Assembly (NCBI GenBank): GCA_963976795.1
Contig: CAXBLT010000014.1
Coordinates: forward strand, 1 to 64,000
Origin: UBA7359 sp963976795
GTDB taxonomy: Bacteria > Pseudomonadota > Gammaproteobacteria > Eutrophobiales > Eutrophobiaceae
Reading direction: 5' to 3'
Length of the DNA: 64,000 nt
The position numbers and the translations under genes were made by a program. A model generated the notes under the pieces. The model was not told where the DNA came from. It saw only the letters and a list, made by a program, of their open reading frames with translations, and ran no database searches. Numbering within the stretch: position 1 is the first letter of the stretch; each line of letters starts with the position of its first letter. Shown here in pieces: positions 34,769-45,247 of the stretch.

Positions 34769-36172
34769 ATGCAGGAATCGATACACACATCTATATCGAG
34801 TGATGCTGAGACACTGGCATTAAAGATCCCGCCGCATTCCATAGAAGCAGAACAAGCCGTTTTAGGCGGCGCATTTCTAGATAAAGAAGCCTGGGACAAG
34901 GTAGTCGAACGCGTTCGCGAAGAAGATTTCTACCGAAAAGATCACCGGATTATTTTCCGAGCTATAAGCGCGCTTAGCGAAGATGGCCAACCTTACGATA
35001 TTGTCACCGTTGCAGAATGGTTGGAAAATCATCAGTTACTTGATGAAGCTGGCGGTATGCGTAATCTTGCTGCTCTTGCTGAAAATACACCAAGTGCAAG
35101 TAATATTAGTGCTTATGCCGATATCGTTCGTAAGCGTTCCATTCTCAGACAGTTGATTAGTGCCACAACTGATATTAATGATACTGTATTTAATCCTCAG
35201 GGACGGAGTAGCGAACAGATACTCGAATTCGCTGAGCAAACGGTTTTTGAAATTGCCGAAAATGAAAACCGTGGGCGAAAAAGTTATCAAGAGATCAAGG
35301 AATACCTGAAAGAAGCATTGAATAGAGTGGATGAGTTGTTCCACAAAGATAGCCCTATAACCGGTATTGCTACTGGATATGAAGACCTCGATATAAAAAC
35401 TGCCGGTTTTCAACGTTCTGATTTAATTATTGTTGCTGGTAGACCCTCTATGGGTAAGACCGCATTTGCGGTAAACATCGCGGAGAATGCTGCGATTAAG
35501 GGACAACATAGTGTTGCCATTTTTAGTATGGAAATGCCGGGCGAACAGCTTGCCATGCGAATGATGTCCTCCTTAGGTCGAATTGATCAACATAAGGTTC
35601 GGACAGGAAAGCTGGACGATGATGATTGGCCGCGATTAACATCGGCGGTCGGTATGTTACAAGAAACGCGCATGTTCATTGATGACACGCCAGCACTAAC
35701 GCCGGCTGAACTAAGAGCACGTTGCCGTCGTATATCAAGAGAACATGGGCTTGATCTTGTTGTCGTTGACTATTTGCAGCTAATGCAAGTTGCAGGTACA
35801 AATGAAAATAGGGCGACAGAAATTTCAGAAATTTCACGCTCCTTAAAGGCGATGGCAAAAGAACTTAAAGTGCCTGTTATCGCTTTGTCCCAGTTAAATA
35901 GAAGCCTCGAATCACGTACGGATAGAAGACCTGTAATGTCTGATTTGCGTGAATCAGGTGCTATTGAACAAGATGCAGATGTCATCTTGTTTATTTATCG
36001 GGATGAAGTTTATGATGAAGATAGTAATGACAAGGGGACGGCTGAGATTATTATTGGTAAACAAAGAAACGGCCCCATAGGGAAAGTCAGGTTATCTTTT
36101 CTCGGACAATTTACACGTTTTGAGAATCTAGCAGATGATTACGTCCACAATCCTTCCGGGTTTTCTGAATGA
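34769..36172 (+). CDS. dnaB: Replicative DNA helicase DnaB
   Basis: DnaB is the hexameric 5'-3' helicase at the replication fork. The 467-residue protein has the N-terminal primase-interaction domain (PPHSIEAEQAVLGG), a linker (NRGRKSYQEIKEYLKEAL) and the RecA-like ATPase with Walker A AGRPSMGKTAFA, VVDYLQLM (Walker B), SQLNRSLESR and DLRESGAIEQDADVI. No intein is present. Its TGA overlaps the alr ATG by four bases. Confidence 0.97.
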   Translation: MQESIHTSISSDAETLALKIPPHSIEAEQAVLGGAFLDKEAWDKVVERVREEDFYRKDHRIIFRAISALSEDGQPYDIVTVAEWLENHQLLDEAGGMRNLAALAENTPSASNISAYADIVRKRSILRQLISATTDINDTVFNPQGRSSEQILEFAEQTVFEIAENENRGRKSYQEIKEYLKEALNRVDELFHKDSPITGIATGYEDLDIKTAGFQRSDLIIVAGRPSMGKTAFAVNIAENAAIKGQHSVAIFSMEMPGEQLAMRMMSSLGRIDQHKVRTGKLDDDDWPRLTSAVGMLQETRMFIDDTPALTPAELRARCRRISREHGLDLVVVDYLQLMQVAGTNENRATEISEISRSLKAMAKELKVPVIALSQLNRSLESRTDRRPVMSDLRESGAIEQDADVILFIYRDEVYDEDSNDKGTAEIIIGKQRNGPIGKVRLSFLGQFTRFENLADDYVHNPSGFSE

Positions 36173-37248
36173 CACGACCATCCAGGGTTGTTATTGATAA
36201 ACAGGCGCTGAAACACAACCTCCAACGAGCACAGGAACTCGCTCCCAATTCAAAAACTATGGCGATCATCAAGGCCGATGCCTATGGTCATGGACTAGTC
36301 AGAGTAGCTAATACGCTCAGTGAAGCAGATGCCTTTGGTGTTGCATGTCTGGAAGAAGCCGAACAGCTAAGGACTGCATCAATTACCACTCCCATAATCT
36401 TGCTTGAAGGGCCACATAAAGCCGTTGATTTAACATCAATTGTTCAATTGCAACTTGAAATAGTAATTCATAATGAATTTCAATTAGATATATTAGAACA
36501 AGCAACACTAAATGAGCCGCTTCAAGTCTGGGTAAAAATAGATACAGGTATGCATCGACTCGGCTTTCCTCTTGATGATGTTAAGGATATTTTAAAGCGT
36601 GTTACACAATGTAAAAACATCAAACCTGCTTTTCGATTGATGACGCACCTAGCGACGGCTAATGAACAAAATAATCCACTGACACAACAACAATTAGAAA
36701 ATTTCAAACAGGCTTGTGGTGGTCTCGAAGCAGAAAAGACCATTGCAAACTCTGCGGCAGTGATTGCTTTTCCAGAAGCACATGCTGATTGGAATCGACC
36801 CGGGTTAATGCTCTATGGTGTATCTCCAATGGCCGATAAACATGCGCATGAACTCAGACTAAAACCGGTGATGACATTAGAATCAGAATTAATATCGATC
36901 CAACGATTAAAAAAAGGTGAGCCAGTTGGTTATGGCGCAACTTGGAGATGTCCAGAAGACATGCCTGTCGGTGTTGTTGCCGCTGGTTATGGTGATGGAT
37001 TCCCGCGTCATGCCAAGTCCGGTACGCCAGTTCTTGTGAACGATGTTCGTTGCGCATTAATAGGCCGGGCCTCAATGGACATGTTGACTATCGATCTTAG
37101 AAGTCAACCGCAGGCTGAAATTGGTGACAGAGTCGTCTTATGGGGTGAGTCTTTGCCTGTAGAAGAAATTGCACAGTACGCTGATACCATTCCCTACGAA
37201 TTATTATGTGGGGTGCATAAGCGATTGGAATTTATAGAACGTGGTTAA
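36169..37248 (+). CDS. alr: Alanine racemase
   Basis: Alr interconverts L- and D-alanine with PLP, supplying D-alanine for peptidoglycan. The 359-residue protein shows K35 in AIIKADAYGHG as the PLP lysine, the VKIDTGMHRLGF barrel motif and the C-terminal PVGYGATWRCP with the second catalytic base tyrosine from the partner subunit. Gene order dnaB-alr is conserved in gammaproteobacteria. The stop overlaps the radA start region by 8 bp. Confidence 0.96.
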   Translation: MTRPSRVVIDKQALKHNLQRAQELAPNSKTMAIIKADAYGHGLVRVANTLSEADAFGVACLEEAEQLRTASITTPIILLEGPHKAVDLTSIVQLQLEIVIHNEFQLDILEQATLNEPLQVWVKIDTGMHRLGFPLDDVKDILKRVTQCKNIKPAFRLMTHLATANEQNNPLTQQQLENFKQACGGLEAEKTIANSAAVIAFPEAHADWNRPGLMLYGVSPMADKHAHELRLKPVMTLESELISIQRLKKGEPVGYGATWRCPEDMPVGVVAAGYGDGFPRHAKSGTPVLVNDVRCALIGRASMDMLTIDLRSQPQAEIGDRVVLWGESLPVEEIAQYADTIPYELLCGVHKRLEFIERG

Positions 37249-38614
37249 GCCAAAAATTCAATTTCAATGTAATGAATGTGGTGCAGAGACACCGAAATGG
37301 GTTGGTCAGTGCCCTGAATGTATGGCATGGAATACACTTCAAGAAAGTTTAGTTGAAAAGAAAACGGTATCAAGTTCTAACCGCTTTCGTGAACATCTTG
37401 CCGGACCATCAGAAGTTTGCTCTCTTGATGCTGTTGAAATGTCAGAAACGCCAAGGCAAGCAACTGGATTAGCAGAATTAGATCGTGTTATGGGTGGTGG
37501 TCTTGTTAATGGTTCAGTGACATTAATCGGTGGTGACCCCGGCATTGGTAAATCAACCTTGTTATTGCAGACATTAGCTTGTTTGGATAATGCTTCTGGC
37601 ATCCCAAGCCTGTATGTGACAGGTGAAGAATCTGCGCAACAGGTAGGCTTGCGAGGCAAACGCCTAGGACTATCTTTAGGTTCATTAAGAATCTTAACCG
37701 AAAATCATCTTGAACGAATCCTAAGCGTTGCCAATAAAGAAAAGGCTAAAGTGATCGTTATCGATTCAATTCAAACTGTTTATAGTGACATATTGCAATC
37801 TGCCCCTGGTTCAGTCGCGCAAGTAAGAGAATGCGCTGCGCAATTGGTCCGATTTGCCAAGCAAACTGATACAGCATTATTCTTGGTTGGACATGTTACT
37901 AAAGAAGGGGCATTAGCAGGCCCAAGAGTATTAGAGCACATGGTTGATACGGTGCTTTATTTTGAAGGCGACAGTAGTAGCCGATTTCGTGTTGTCCGTA
38001 CCGTAAAAAATCGTTATGGCGCGGTGAATGAACTAGGCATCTTTGCAATGACCGACAAAGGCTTGAGAGAGGTTTCTAATCCATCAGCAATCTTTCTATC
38101 ACGCCATGACGACAAAGTCTCCGGAAGTGCCATAATGGTTACTCGAGAAGGAACTCGCCCTATGTTAGTTGAGGTGCAAGCGTTGGTTGATCAGACACAT
38201 CTAGGTAACCCCCGGCGTGTTGCACTTGGGCTGGAACAGAATAGACTGGCAATGTTACTAGCCGTGTTACATCGTCACGCTGGAATATCTATGAGTGATC
38301 AAGATGTATTTATTAATGTTGTAGGAGGCGTGCGTATTGCCGAGACAGCGGCAGATCTACCTTTGCTGTTAGCAATAATTTCGAGCTATAAAAGTAAGCC
38401 TCTTCCGAATGATATGATAATGTTTGGTGAAGTTGGTTTGTCAGGCGAGATCCGTCCAGTTCAAAATGGATTGGAAAGATTAAATGAAGCAGCTAAGCAC
38501 GGTTTTAAACAATCTCTGATTCCAATAGCTAATAACCCTAAAGTGGCTATACCGAAGATGAATATTGAGACGGTGACGCATGTTTCCCAAGTGCTGGAAA
38601 AAGTAGGTTTGTAG
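37241..38614 (+). CDS. radA: DNA repair protein RadA
   Basis: RadA (Sms) is a RecA-related branch-migration helicase. The 457 residues carry an N-terminal zinc finger (CNECGAETPKWVGQCPEC), the ATPase with Walker A GGDPGIGKSTLLLQ, the RadA-specific KNRYG motif (usually KNRFG), and a Lon-protease-like C-terminal domain (VGGVRIAETAADLPLLLAI). The start is GTG at 37241 inside the end of alr. It is convergent with the PilZ gene, with one base between the two stop codons. Confidence 0.95.
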   Translation: MVKPKIQFQCNECGAETPKWVGQCPECMAWNTLQESLVEKKTVSSSNRFREHLAGPSEVCSLDAVEMSETPRQATGLAELDRVMGGGLVNGSVTLIGGDPGIGKSTLLLQTLACLDNASGIPSLYVTGEESAQQVGLRGKRLGLSLGSLRILTENHLERILSVANKEKAKVIVIDSIQTVYSDILQSAPGSVAQVRECAAQLVRFAKQTDTALFLVGHVTKEGALAGPRVLEHMVDTVLYFEGDSSSRFRVVRTVKNRYGAVNELGIFAMTDKGLREVSNPSAIFLSRHDDKVSGSAIMVTREGTRPMLVEVQALVDQTHLGNPRRVALGLEQNRLAMLLAVLHRHAGISMSDQDVFINVVGGVRIAETAADLPLLLAIISSYKSKPLPNDMIMFGEVGLSGEIRPVQNGLERLNEAAKHGFKQSLIPIANNPKVAIPKMNIETVTHVSQVLEKVGL

Positions 38615-38615
38615 C

Positions 38616-38999
38616 TTAATTTTCACAGGTCATCATGTTTGCAATCTCGCGATCAAGTATATCTTCGTCACCAAGATTCAGCTCAACCAATCGCTTGAGA
38701 ATTGACACACTCTTAAGATCAATACTGATGCATTGCAAGCCGAGGCTTTTATCTGCAACGTGAACTTGTTTAGTATTCATATTGATAATTGAGTCGTGAC
38801 CTTCTAGTCCAACAGAAATATTGAATTCTGCATTATTTGGGTAGCTCCAGTTGTCGGGCTTCGAGATAAGAACACCTTTCAGTGATATATCTATAAGGCT
38901 TGAACCCCAGTCACCATCATTGCTGCGTATTGTTACAGGGGCGTCAAAGGCAATGCGGCTAAATCGACGCTTATCTGTGTAAGTGGGTTTGGTTTTCAT
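38616..38999 (-). CDS. PilZ-domain protein, probable cyclic-di-GMP receptor
   Basis: A 127-residue single PilZ domain: RRFSR matches RxxxR at the N-terminus, and DISLKG matches D/NxSxxG about 30 residues on. The start is ATG 38999, with GGAG 6 nt upstream; an in-frame ATG at 39011 overlaps that site and would add four residues. It would sense cyclic di-GMP and pass the signal to an unknown partner. Orphan: corB upstream and radA downstream are housekeeping genes. Confidence 0.86.
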   Translation of the reverse strand: MKTKPTYTDKRRFSRIAFDAPVTIRSNDGDWGSSLIDISLKGVLISKPDNWSYPNNAEFNISVGLEGHDSIINMNTKQVHVADKSLGLQCISIDLKSVSILKRLVELNLGDEDILDREIANMMTCEN

Positions 39000-39091
39000 C
39001 GTTGTCTCCATCTATCTGTATTGAGAAGAGCAGGCGGCCGTAGCCTATGCACTTGATACAGAAATAACAATGCAAAAATCAGACCCAGTGC

Positions 39092-40390
39092 TTACTCGTC
39101 GTTATTATTAAGATTTTCTTCAAGCATCTTAATCCGCGCCATTTTTATTGAATTTTCAGATACTTGCGTAACCTCAATAAGATAATTATCGACCTTTAAG
39201 GTGGTGCCTGATTCGGGTATAAACTCCAGGTGTTCTAGTAAAAGCCCATTTAATGTTTTTGGTCCATCGGTTGGGAGGCTCCATTTTAATTGCCGATTTA
39301 TTTCACGCAGATGAACCGAACAGTCAATCAGGTAGAAACCATAACCCTGTTTCTGGATATCAAGGTTATGAGTTTGCATGTCTGTCGTAAATTCGCCGAC
39401 AATCTCCTCTAGTATATCTTCCAACGTGACTAAACCCTGAATAACACCATATTCGTCAACAACTATCCCGAAGCGACGTTTATTACGTTGAAAATGCATC
39501 ATCTGGGTATGTAACGGTGTACCTTTGGGAACAAAATAACTATCGAACAGAATTTCTTTTATCGCTTCGTGGGTAAGCTCATTTTTATCAGCCATGATTC
39601 GGGCAATACGTCGTAGATGTATCACTCCGACAATATTATCGATGTTAGATTGGTATACTGGTAAACGTGTGTGTTGACAATGACTAAGCTGTTCTATTAT
39701 CTCATTAATCGGGTCATCTAGATCTATCGCTGCAACTTCATTTCTAGGTACCATGATGTCATCAACAGTCACGTTTTCCAGTTCCAGAATATTAATCAAC
39801 ATGCGTCGATGTCTTTGTGGTATTAGGTGCCCAGCTTCCAAAACGATAGTTCTCAATTCTTCTCGTGATAGGGGGTCATCTCCTTGATCATTCAAACTGA
39901 TTCCAATCAGCCCCAATAAGCCATTAGAAACCCAGTTTATAAGCCAGACTGCTGGATATGCCAATTTCATCATCGGTGCCAAGATATAACTTGCTGGAAA
40001 AGCAATAAGTTCTGGCTTAAGTGCGGCAATTGTTTTTGGCATTACCTCAGCAAAGATTAAAAAGACCATAACCAATACAATAGGTGCTAAGGCGACTCCT
40101 AAATCACCCAATAAACGTATTCCAACTAGCGTCGCTATCGAGGCAGCCATAAAGTTAACCAGGTTGTTACCCAGTAAAATAAGACCGATCAGACGGTCAG
40201 GCCTTGCCAGCAGTTTTTCAGATATAATTGCACTACGCTTCCCTTCTTTTGCCAGGTGACGCAGGCGATAACGGTTCAAGGCTATCATGGCAGTTTCCGA
40301 GCTGGAAAAAAATGCAGAAAAAATGACCAGAAAGAATAGGGTTCCTAACAGAACCGATACCGGAATGTCGTCCAAAAATGATGACCTCAA
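39092..40390 (-). CDS. corB: CorB/YfjD-type CBS-domain transporter (HlyC/CorC family)
   Basis: The 432-residue protein has an N-terminal DUF21/CNNM membrane domain (about 10-180, four helices), paired CBS domains (about 205-330) and a CorC_HlyC domain (about 345-425). Members are linked to magnesium or cobalt export. E. coli has the same neighbourhood (yfjD/corB, ypjD/corE, ffh), which supports the CorB name over other paralogues such as CorC. It is on the minus strand, 164 bp after corE. Confidence 0.88.
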   Translation of the reverse strand: MRSSFLDDIPVSVLLGTLFFLVIFSAFFSSSETAMIALNRYRLRHLAKEGKRSAIISEKLLARPDRLIGLILLGNNLVNFMAASIATLVGIRLLGDLGVALAPIVLVMVFLIFAEVMPKTIAALKPELIAFPASYILAPMMKLAYPAVWLINWVSNGLLGLIGISLNDQGDDPLSREELRTIVLEAGHLIPQRHRRMLINILELENVTVDDIMVPRNEVAAIDLDDPINEIIEQLSHCQHTRLPVYQSNIDNIVGVIHLRRIARIMADKNELTHEAIKEILFDSYFVPKGTPLHTQMMHFQRNKRRFGIVVDEYGVIQGLVTLEDILEEIVGEFTTDMQTHNLDIQKQGYGFYLIDCSVHLREINRQLKWSLPTDGPKTLNGLLLEHLEFIPESGTTLKVDNYLIEVTQVSENSIKMARIKMLEENLNNNDE

Positions 40391-40554
40391 TTATGACTAG
40401 TGAGTATTGTGCTGGATCACCCCGTACCTATGTCAAGCATTGATTATTCGTGTTAACCAGCATTTTACGCCATTAGTATTCTAAAACTTTTCCCTGTTTA
40501 GTGTTAGCACCTATGTTCGTGGTTATAACGGTTAATTATAGTTATATGATAGGT

Positions 40555-41361
40555 TTATACACGTTGAAGAACGACTTCCAGCACAAATTTTGAACCGAAG
40601 TAGGCGAGAACTAATGCCGTAAAGCCGCCCAAAGCCCAACGAATAATTTGTTTTCCTCGCCAGCCAGCCGACCAGCGACCCCAAAGTAATATTGCGTAGA
40701 TGATCCAGGCTGCCATCGACAACATAGTTTTATGTGCCAAGTGTTGGGCAAATATGTCATCAATAAACATTGTTCCTGAAGCAAGACTAAGGCTCAACAT
40801 GAAGAAACCGGTGACAATAAACTGTATCAATAATGCTTCCATCACCTGTAAAGGAGGGAGTGTATTCATGATGATTGCGACACGTTTTTCCTTAATCAGC
40901 TTTTCTTGCACGGCAAGCATAATAGCTTGAACAGCACTGATCATTAACAAACTATAGGCACAGATAGATAATAGGATATGAATACGTAGCCCTATAGGTA
41001 ACGATTCATTCAGGATTCGACCACCCGGGATAGTAAGTTCGAGTACGATAGCCAGACCAGCGGCAGGTAATAATACCAAGAGCAAGTTTTCCAGGGGGAG
41101 TAACAGGGAGGATAGTAGTACGATGAATGCGACAAGCCAGGTTACCAATGAAATCGCATTGAAAAACCCAAAATCAAAACCAATAGCTAAAATGATCGAC
41201 TGATAGAGTAAATGACCGTGTAAAACAATACCTATTGCACCTGATATTAGCGCGATTGTTCGCCTCTTGTTAAATACCTCTGACGAAGTAACTATTCTGA
41301 TACCTAACAGGCAAGCCGATGTCAGGTAAAGTAATATAGCTGCAATAGCTTGAAGACTCAT
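40555..41361 (-). CDS. corE: CcsA-like membrane protein CorE/YpjD
   Basis: The 268-residue protein has about eight hydrophobic segments and belongs to the CytC_asm/CcsA-like group. In enterics the neighbour of ffh and corB is named CorE and is tied to magnesium homeostasis, not heme export. The tryptophan-rich heme-handling motif of true CcsA (WAxxxWGxxW) is only weakly seen (AWIIYAILLWGRWSAGWRGK). It is divergent from ffh with 161 bp between them. Confidence 0.85.
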   Translation of the reverse strand: MSLQAIAAILLYLTSACLLGIRIVTSSEVFNKRRTIALISGAIGIVLHGHLLYQSIILAIGFDFGFFNAISLVTWLVAFIVLLSSLLLPLENLLLVLLPAAGLAIVLELTIPGGRILNESLPIGLRIHILLSICAYSLLMISAVQAIMLAVQEKLIKEKRVAIIMNTLPPLQVMEALLIQFIVTGFFMLSLSLASGTMFIDDIFAQHLAHKTMLSMAAWIIYAILLWGRWSAGWRGKQIIRWALGGFTALVLAYFGSKFVLEVVLQRV

Positions 41362-41522
41362 AGTTCAATATTATCTATAGGGGTACGTGATGATTGCATA
41401 TTCTGGCGATTGGTAGAAGTGCTGATTCTGTTGTAAACATGGGAATGATTTTTAAGTTATTGAATTAATAAGTTAGAATAACGAACTCTATAACTAAAAT
41501 GAAACGATAAACCTGGAATACT

Positions 41523-42890
41523 ATGTTTGATGCTCTTTCCGATAAGTTAACCCGAGTCTTTAAAGATCTGCGTGGCCATGGCCGTTTAAGCGAAGAGAAT
41601 ATCAGTAATGGTCTGCGTGAAGTGCGTATGGCATTGCTTGAAGCCGATGTCGCCTTGCCGGTTGTACGTGATTTTATTCAACATATCCGTGATCGCTCGC
41701 TGGACAAAGAAGTCGTTACTAGTCTCACGCCTGGACAAGCGTTAATTAAGATTGTTAATGAAGAGTTGGTTGCGCTCATGGGAGAAAGCAACGAACCATT
41801 AAATCTTAAAGCTCAACCACCCGCAGTTATTCTACTGGCAGGATTACAAGGAGCAGGTAAGACGACCACTGCTGCTAAACTCGGCCGTTGGATTAAACAA
41901 AAAGAGAATAAAAAAGTCGCCGTAGTGAGTTGCGATGTTTATCGACCAGCGGCTATTAAACAACTACAGACTTTGGCGAATGAAAATGAATTAGTTTGGA
42001 TTGAAAGTAAAGAAACTGAAAGCCCATCGGCTATAGCCACAAATGCAGTCGACACAGCCCGACGCCAGTTAATAGATGTACTTATTGTTGATAGTGCCGG
42101 ACGTTTGCATATTGATGATGAGATGATGCAAGAAATTCAAACGGTCCATGATAAGGTAGCTCCTGTCGAAACCTTGTTCGTTATTGATAGTATGATGGGC
42201 CAAGATGCTGTTAATGCCGCTGCTGCATTTAATAACGCATTACCGTTAACAGGCACTATCCTAACCAAGACTGATGGTGACGCACGCGGGGGTGCGGCAT
42301 TAACCGTTAAGCACGTCACGGGCAAACCAATTAAATTCATTGGAACTGGAGAAAAAAGTGACGCCTTAACACCCTTTCACCCCGAACGTATTGCGTCGCG
42401 AATATTAGGCATGGGTGATGTCCTAAGTCTAATCGAAGAAGTAGAAGAAAAAACAGATCAAAAAGAAGCGCTTAAATTAGCTAAAAAACTTAAGACAGGG
42501 AAAGCTTTTAATCTTGAGGATTTTCGTGAGCAATTAAATCAAATGGGTAATATGGGTGGTATTGCCGGGTTGATGGATAAAATACCTGGGATGTCACAAT
42601 TGCCACCCGGTGCGGCTGCTCAAGTTAATGATAAGGAGTTTGTTAAGTTAGGTGCGATTATCGACTCAATGACACGCAAGGAGCGAGTCGATCCTGCGAT
42701 TATTAATGGCTCACGTAAAAAACGAATTGCAACAGGTTCTGGCACACAAATTCAAGACATCAATAAACTGTTAAAACAATTTAAACAAATGCAAAAAATG
42801 ATGAAAAAAATGTCTGGCAAAGGTGGCATGGTAAAAATGCTGCGTGGTATGGGCGGTAATATGCCTCCGCCGGGCATGCCTTTTAAGTAA
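41523..42890 (+). CDS. ffh: Signal recognition particle protein Ffh
   Basis: Ffh binds signal peptides and the 4.5S RNA (gene at 2184) and docks with FtsY. The 455-residue protein has the N domain (1-90), G domain with GLQGAGKTTTAAKLG, DTARR (in VDTARRQ), DSAGR and TKTDGDARGG, and a Met/Gly-rich M domain (about 300-455: FREQLNQMGNMGG; GKGGMVKMLRGMGG). Only two bases separate its stop codon from maeB. Confidence 0.97.
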   Translation: MFDALSDKLTRVFKDLRGHGRLSEENISNGLREVRMALLEADVALPVVRDFIQHIRDRSLDKEVVTSLTPGQALIKIVNEELVALMGESNEPLNLKAQPPAVILLAGLQGAGKTTTAAKLGRWIKQKENKKVAVVSCDVYRPAAIKQLQTLANENELVWIESKETESPSAIATNAVDTARRQLIDVLIVDSAGRLHIDDEMMQEIQTVHDKVAPVETLFVIDSMMGQDAVNAAAAFNNALPLTGTILTKTDGDARGGAALTVKHVTGKPIKFIGTGEKSDALTPFHPERIASRILGMGDVLSLIEEVEEKTDQKEALKLAKKLKTGKAFNLEDFREQLNQMGNMGGIAGLMDKIPGMSQLPPGAAAQVNDKEFVKLGAIIDSMTRKERVDPAIINGSRKKRIATGSGTQIQDINKLLKQFKQMQKMMKKMSGKGGMVKMLRGMGGNMPPPGMPFK

Positions 42891-42892
42891 GA

Positions 42893-45136
42893 ATGACAGA
42901 AGATACCGACAAGTCCGCTCTAGATTATCATCGCTTTCCAAAACCCGGAAAGATTGAAATATCCGCAACCAAACCGCTAGCAAACCAGCGTGATCTCGCT
43001 TTGGCCTATAGTCCGGGTGTGGCTGAGCCGTGTAAGGCAATCGCAACGGAAAGTAGAATGGCGGCTGAATTAACCGCACGTTCAAATCTTGTTGCTGTTG
43101 TTACCAATGGCACAGCAGTTCTAGGTCTGGGTGACATTGGCCCTCTCGCAGCAAAACCGGTGATGGAAGGGAAGGCGGTACTATTCAAAAAGTTTGCTGG
43201 TATCGATGTCTTTGACCTTGAAATCAATGAAAAGGATCCAGATAAACTGATAGACATTATTGCCAGTCTAGAACCTACTTTTGGCGGTATAAACCTGGAA
43301 GACATACGTTCGCCAGAATGTTTCCTGGTAGAGGGTAAATTGCGTAAACGGTTAAAGGTTCCTGTGTTCCATGATGATCAGCACGGGACAGCGATCATTG
43401 TTGCTGCAGCAATGATTAATGCGCTTAAAATTGTTGGTAAAGATATCGCGAAAGTTAAATTGGTAACAACGGGAGCCGGAGCCGCAGGCATCGCTTGTCT
43501 TAAATTACTCGTTAAGCTGGGTATGAAAAAAGATAATATTATCGCCGTCGATCACGTTGGTGTTATTTATAAAACCCGTCGCGCTGAACAAACACCGCAT
43601 AAACGTATGTTTGCTAGCAATACCAAGCTAAGAACACTCTCTGATGTAATGAAAGATGCAGATATCTTTCTTGGTCTATCAGGTCCTGGTGTTTTAAAAC
43701 AAGAAATGGTCAGAAGCATGGCAGACAACCCGATAGTATTTGCTTTGGCGAACCCTATCCCGGAAATATTACCTGAAGAGATCAAAGCGGTACGTGACGA
43801 TGCCATTATCGCGACAGGGCGATCGGATTACCCTAATCAGGTTAATAATGTGTTGTGCTTTCCCTTCATTTTTCGTGGTGCCCTTGATGTTGTTGCAACT
43901 ACAATTAATGATGAAATGAAAATCGCTATGGTGCATGCCTTGGCAGCTATGGCTACAGAAGAAACTCCTGAAACTGTTGTTGCAGTCTATGGTGGAGATG
44001 AACTCAAGTTTGGCAGGGAATATTTAATCCCTAAGCCTTTCGATCCTAGATTAATCGTTAAGCTTGCTCCTGCAATAGCGCAGGCCGCGATGGATAGCGG
44101 TGTTGCTACGCGTCCGATTGAAGATATGGAAGCCTATCGTCAGCATTTGTCACAATATGTCTTTGAGTCAGTTATCTTGATGAAGCCATTATTTGAGAAG
44201 GCGAAGAGTGACCCCAGGCGATTGGTTTATGCTGAAGGTGAACAAACAAAAATTCTGCACAGTGTTCAATCGGTGTTCGATGAAGGGTTGGCCAAGCCTA
44301 TCCTTATAGGTAATCCAGATATCATAGAGAACAGAATTAAATACATGGGTCTTCGTCTTCGACCGGGTATCGATATACAGATCGTCGATCCATCAGCGTA
44401 TATGGATGAGATGAATATTAATTTTGATGGTATCTCAGAGATCAATACCTGTGTCGCGACCAAGATGGTTGAGCAAGGCGAAGCTGATGCCATAATTTGC
44501 GGTACCGATGGTCATTTTCATGATCATCTGGCACATGTCATAAGAGAATTAGGGGTGAATGAAGAATATAAGCAAGCAGCAGCAGTTAATGTCTTACTGC
44601 TTAAAAAAGGCGCATATTTTATCTGCGATACAGCCGTAACGCTTGACCCCACGGCCGAACAGATTGCAGACAATACTTTATTAGCCGCGAAAACGGTACA
44701 GCGTTTTGGATTGACGCCAAAAGTTGCCTTACTCTCTTTTTCAAATGAAGATGATTCTGAAAGCAACCAGAAGATGATTGCGGCAATGGAGATAATCCAT
44801 AAGCAAAACCCTGAATTAGAAGTACAGGGACCAATACGAGCAGACGCGGCATTGTTAAAAGATGTACGTCGGCGGGTATTGCCTTATTCAAAATTGGTAG
44901 AGAATGCAAACCTGTTGATTATGCCTAACCTTGATGCGGCAAAGATTGCGTATGATATGGTCAAAGTTTTAGGTGAGGCCGTATCTATTGGCCCGATACT
45001 GGTCGGCCTCAATCATCCAGTACATATATTGACACCTTCATCAACGGTACGCCGTATAGTGAATGCGAGCGCTATTGCTGTTGTTGATGCACAGATTAAA
45101 GCGCATGAATCGCAGTCTTTGTTAGAAACAATTTAA
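42893..45136 (+). CDS. maeB: NADP-dependent malic enzyme with phosphotransacetylase-like domain
   Basis: MaeB oxidatively decarboxylates malate to pyruvate, yielding NADPH. Residues about 1-420 are the malic enzyme (YSPGVAEPC; NLEDIRSPECF; FHDDQHGTAI; TTGAGAAGIACLKLL NADP site). Residues about 425-747 are a Pta-like domain (ESVILMKPLFEKAK; YAEGEQTKILHS) that in E. coli MaeB is regulatory and lacks transacetylase activity. The 747 length is typical. It begins 2 bp after ffh, an unusual operon partner. Confidence 0.95.
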   Translation: MTEDTDKSALDYHRFPKPGKIEISATKPLANQRDLALAYSPGVAEPCKAIATESRMAAELTARSNLVAVVTNGTAVLGLGDIGPLAAKPVMEGKAVLFKKFAGIDVFDLEINEKDPDKLIDIIASLEPTFGGINLEDIRSPECFLVEGKLRKRLKVPVFHDDQHGTAIIVAAAMINALKIVGKDIAKVKLVTTGAGAAGIACLKLLVKLGMKKDNIIAVDHVGVIYKTRRAEQTPHKRMFASNTKLRTLSDVMKDADIFLGLSGPGVLKQEMVRSMADNPIVFALANPIPEILPEEIKAVRDDAIIATGRSDYPNQVNNVLCFPFIFRGALDVVATTINDEMKIAMVHALAAMATEETPETVVAVYGGDELKFGREYLIPKPFDPRLIVKLAPAIAQAAMDSGVATRPIEDMEAYRQHLSQYVFESVILMKPLFEKAKSDPRRLVYAEGEQTKILHSVQSVFDEGLAKPILIGNPDIIENRIKYMGLRLRPGIDIQIVDPSAYMDEMNINFDGISEINTCVATKMVEQGEADAIICGTDGHFHDHLAHVIRELGVNEEYKQAAAVNVLLLKKGAYFICDTAVTLDPTAEQIADNTLLAAKTVQRFGLTPKVALLSFSNEDDSESNQKMIAAMEIIHKQNPELEVQGPIRADAALLKDVRRRVLPYSKLVENANLLIMPNLDAAKIAYDMVKVLGEAVSIGPILVGLNHPVHILTPSSTVRRIVNASAIAVVDAQIKAHESQSLLETI

Positions 45137-45247
45137 AGATGCGCTGAGAACTATTTCCCACATTTATACAACCGTGTGTACGGTACTTTGCCTCCGCAGA
45201 AGGGGAATTAGCTTTTACTGCCAAAAAAATACTATTTTAAATAAATG

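Noticed and set aside
38616..39011. PilZ proteins as members of the Pil-Chp-like locus
   Set aside because: Both PilZ genes are 7-50 kb away, among housekeeping genes, with no shared signal. Any link is speculation.
45171..45184. ACCGT-GTGT-ACGGT hairpin between maeB and dsbB as a terminator
   Set aside because: Stem of five pairs and no T-run on either strand.
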